The notes under the pieces were generated by a model, which had not been told where the DNA came from, ran no database searches, and worked only from the letters and a program-made list of their open reading frames with translations. From the NCBI GenBank assembly GCA_016839665.1, contig JAEOTU010000099.1, positions 1-7,310 on the forward strand: a stretch of 7,310 nucleotides of DNA, given 5' to 3'. A program made the position numbers and the translations under genes. Source of the DNA: Candidatus Hodarchaeota archaeon (lineage in GTDB: Archaea; Asgardarchaeota; Heimdallarchaeia; Hodarchaeales; Hodarchaeaceae). Below, piece by piece: positions 5,799-7,310 of this stretch. Position 1 is the stretch's first letter. Every line of letters begins with the position of its first letter.

Positions 5799-5945
5799 CT
5801 AAGGGGTAGGAATCGCAGCTTTTGCGCTTTCAGTTATTTCCGTGATGATTTCTTGAATAAGTTCGAATTGATTTGTAGAAATGGCAATAGCTAATAAAAT
5901 TATACCTACGCTTAACGCTAGGAAGGCTTTTGCATTGCTTTTCAT
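5799..5945 (-). CDS. 48-residue single-pass membrane protein, in frame with the downstream iron-sulfur gene
   Basis: Reading leftward from ATG at 5945 gives MKSNAKAFLALSV..., a 48-residue protein: a short basic head (K2, K6), a single hydrophobic segment at about 7-23 (rich in Ala, Ile, Leu, Val), and a polar, helix-prone tail (residues 24-42, with E28, E32, E36, E39) ending in IPTP. The start has a good Shine-Dalgarno, AAAGGA, about 7 bases before the ATG. The stop is TAG at 5801-5799, and the next codon is the GTG of the NapH-type gene in the same frame with no gap. It could be a separate small subunit or signal anchor of the iron-sulfur protein, with tight translational coupling, or the severed N-terminus of a longer protein. 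The clear ribosome site and membrane segment favour a real gene. Family unknown. Confidence 0.65.
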   Translation of the reverse strand: MKSNAKAFLALSVGIILLAIAISTNQFELIQEIITEITESAKAAIPTP

Positions 5946-5951
5946 TTGTAA

Positions 5952-5958
5952 TTCCTTT
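5952..5958 (-). promoter_or_regulatory. Ribosome binding site of the 48-residue membrane protein
   Basis: The leftward strand reads AAAGGAA, about 6-7 bases from the ATG at 5945. This supports the small ORF over the overlapping 70-codon reading frame on the same strand, which starts at a TTG at 6042. A TATAAATA string sits just upstream (5967-5960) but is only about 18 bases from the ATG, too close to set a normal start. Confidence 0.5.
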
Positions 5959-6084
5959 GTATTTATAGTCTATGGGAATTAAAAACAAGTTCTGACGAAA
6001 AACAGGGCACTTATGTTCTCTTCTTAAATCTTGACTTATCAATTTTCTAATGTAATCTTCTTGAAATTAACAAAAATCTATCTG

Positions 6085-7308
6085 TCAAAAACCCCAATCT
6101 CTGCTTTTACTAAAGCCATGAGCAATCATTCGTGCATCGTTGAATTTTTTCAACATAGAAGGCTTGAATAGAGCCTTAACAAATAATCGTGTCTTTTGAT
6201 ACATACTAAGTGTTGTGATATCCCAACCATCAATCCATGAACCAAAAATTTCGATCTCATCAGCAGAAAACTTCTTATACAAGATATCATGAGCTTGTTG
6301 AATGATTGGATCCATATAAGGCCAGGATTGGCATTGTTTTTGATATTGACTTAATTGCTTTTCGTCAAATGTGCCAGTTTCATGAGCTGCAACAGCAGTT
6401 TGACCAGCGAGCATACCAGAGTGAATTCCTATTGAAATTCCTCCATAAAAAATAGAGTTCGTAAGTCCTGCAGCATCTCCTGCTGCCATGTAGTTATCAC
6501 AATAATTCTTAGGAATTGGTCCACTAGCTGGGATTATTCCAGCGATTTTTTGAATTATTTCCCCTTTTGTAATGTTTTTATGCCCGAGATACGTGATGAA
6601 TCTATTCAAGACTTGTATTGGCTTAGATGCTGTTTCAACAACAACTCCAACATTTGTGTGAGTCTTCTTTGGGAAGCACCATCCATAATGCATTTTTTTA
6701 AAATGTCTGAAATTAAAATAAAAGTCTAAGGCATCTGTATGGACTCCTTGGATCTTATATTCTACTCCTTGAACATATTCAGTAGGAGGTTGTAATCCCA
6801 TCATTCGAACGCTATGAGCAGACGGTCCATCGCATCCTATAACAATATTCGCCTCATAATTCCCTTGTGTGGTATTAACTATCAATTTTTCCTTTCGACG
6901 TTTGATTGCAACAACTTGTGTTTCTAATAGAAGTTCTCCTCCTTCCTTTTGAGCTTCCTTTGCCATTAGCTTATCAAATAAAGGCCGATTAATCGTAACT
7001 GTATTTATATTAGCTGTAGCAACCCCTTTCGATCCAAAAAAGAAACGTTGAGCACCAATCACCCGTTCCACTAATGATTCGCGCTTTTGAAGCTGTAAAA
7101 CGTTATTTTCAAGCTGAATATCTGCTTTTGGCATATTTTCAAGAGAGAGGAACTTATCAGCAGAGATTCCTTCACCACACGCTAATGGATGTCCTATTTC
7201 AGAGTGTTCCTCTATTATTAACGTTTTTAACCCCTGTTTAGCTGTGGTAATTGCTGCTGATAACCCAGTAGGTCCACCGCCAACAATAAGAACATCATAA
7301 ACATCCAT
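6085..7308 (-). CDS. Geranylgeranyl reductase family FAD-dependent oxidoreductase
   Basis: This 407-residue flavoprotein saturates geranylgeranyl chains of archaeal ether lipids or of quinones. The N-terminal dinucleotide fold has GGGPTG (10-15) and an acidic end of beta2 (E33/E34). The CGEGIS motif (44-49) contains the cysteine conserved in archaeal members. IGCDGPSAHSVR (157-168) is the DG motif, HYGWCFPKK (207-215) followed by NVG matches the family's YxWxFP signature, and AAGDAAGLTNS (285-295) is the second FAD motif. The length and the absence of a membrane helix fit the ~400-residue family. The ATG at 7308 starts the normal N-terminus, but the upstream control region is cut off by the window. 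It is the first gene visible of the leftward cluster with the 48-residue protein and the iron-sulfur protein, 139 bp upstream. Known members take electrons from F420H2, NADPH or ferredoxin; the neighbour suggests an iron-sulfur donor here. Confidence 0.92.
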   Translation of the reverse strand: MDVYDVLIVGGGPTGLSAAITTAKQGLKTLIIEEHSEIGHPLACGEGISADKFLSLENMPKADIQLENNVLQLQKRESLVERVIGAQRFFFGSKGVATANINTVTINRPLFDKLMAKEAQKEGGELLLETQVVAIKRRKEKLIVNTTQGNYEANIVIGCDGPSAHSVRMMGLQPPTEYVQGVEYKIQGVHTDALDFYFNFRHFKKMHYGWCFPKKTHTNVGVVVETASKPIQVLNRFITYLGHKNITKGEIIQKIAGIIPASGPIPKNYCDNYMAAGDAAGLTNSIFYGGISIGIHSGMLAGQTAVAAHETGTFDEKQLSQYQKQCQSWPYMDPIIQQAHDILYKKFSADEIEIFGSWIDGWDITTLSMYQKTRLFVKALFKPSMLKKFNDARMIAHGFSKSRDWGF

Positions 7309-7310
7309 AA

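Noticed and set aside
5799..5801. Pyrrolysine encoded at the TAG
   Set aside because: The folP-like gene and the iron-sulfur gene also end in TAG, no pyl genes are in view, and a GTG start follows directly. Kept only as a testable alternative.
5960..5967. TATAAATA on the leftward strand as promoter of the 48-residue gene
   Set aside because: It is only about 18 bases from the ATG, so a transcript starting at the usual distance would begin inside the gene.
5830..6042. Leftward 70-codon ORF overlapping the 48-residue membrane protein
   Set aside because: It begins with TTG without a ribosome binding site and has no recognisable pattern; the overlapping 48-residue frame has both a Shine-Dalgarno and a membrane segment.

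Overview
The window is AT-rich DNA from an archaeon. Three genes point that way: an F420-0:glutamate ligase (CofE), an archaeal-type dihydropteroate synthase homologue expected in tetrahydromethanopterin synthesis, and a geranylgeranyl reductase of the archaeal lipid family. A TRC40/Get3 targeting ATPase, a KaiC/RAD55-like protein and TATA-like promoter elements agree with this. The Get3 plus a polyproline-rich, coiled-coil protein would suit an Asgard-type genome, but that is an inference and no single gene proves it. There are no rRNA or tRNA genes, insertion sequences or CRISPR arrays visible.

Layout from left to right. (1) Positions 1-47 hold the probable start of a leftward gene that runs off the window, with a good ribosome binding site; it diverges from get3 (178-1128, +). 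(2) get3 converges on a leftward gene for a 187-residue protein with a coiled-coil head, a proline-rich middle and a helical tail (1145-1708), which begins with TTG. (3) A 223-bp non-coding stretch (1709-1931) carries a repeated promoter-like motif and a T-rich terminator. (4) A leftward two-gene cofactor operon follows: cofE (about 3667 to 2867) and then a folP-like gene (2864 to 1932, TTG start), 2 nt apart. (5) A 190-bp divergent promoter region separates it from a rightward pair: a KaiC-like protein whose Walker A lysine is missing (3860-4621) and a tiny zinc-binding protein (4650-4868). (6) These converge on a leftward cluster: geranylgeranyl reductase (7308 to 6085), a previously easy-to-miss 48-residue membrane protein (5945 to 5799), and a NapH-type membrane iron-sulfur protein (5798 to 4878).

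How they work together. CofE and the folP-like enzyme belong to synthesis of the two C1/redox cofactors F420 and tetrahydromethanopterin. The geranylgeranyl reductase saturates isoprenoid chains of membrane lipids and needs low-potential electrons; the membrane iron-sulfur protein next to it is a natural candidate electron donor, and the 48-residue protein lies between the two. The most unusual point in the sequence is that this small ORF and the iron-sulfur protein are in the same reading frame, separated by exactly one TAG codon and followed at once by GTG.

No non-coding stretch exceeds 300 bp. The largest gaps are 1709-1931, 3668-3859, 48-177 and 5946-6084 (the last has only the ribosome binding site and a TATA-like string that sits too near the start codon to be the promoter).
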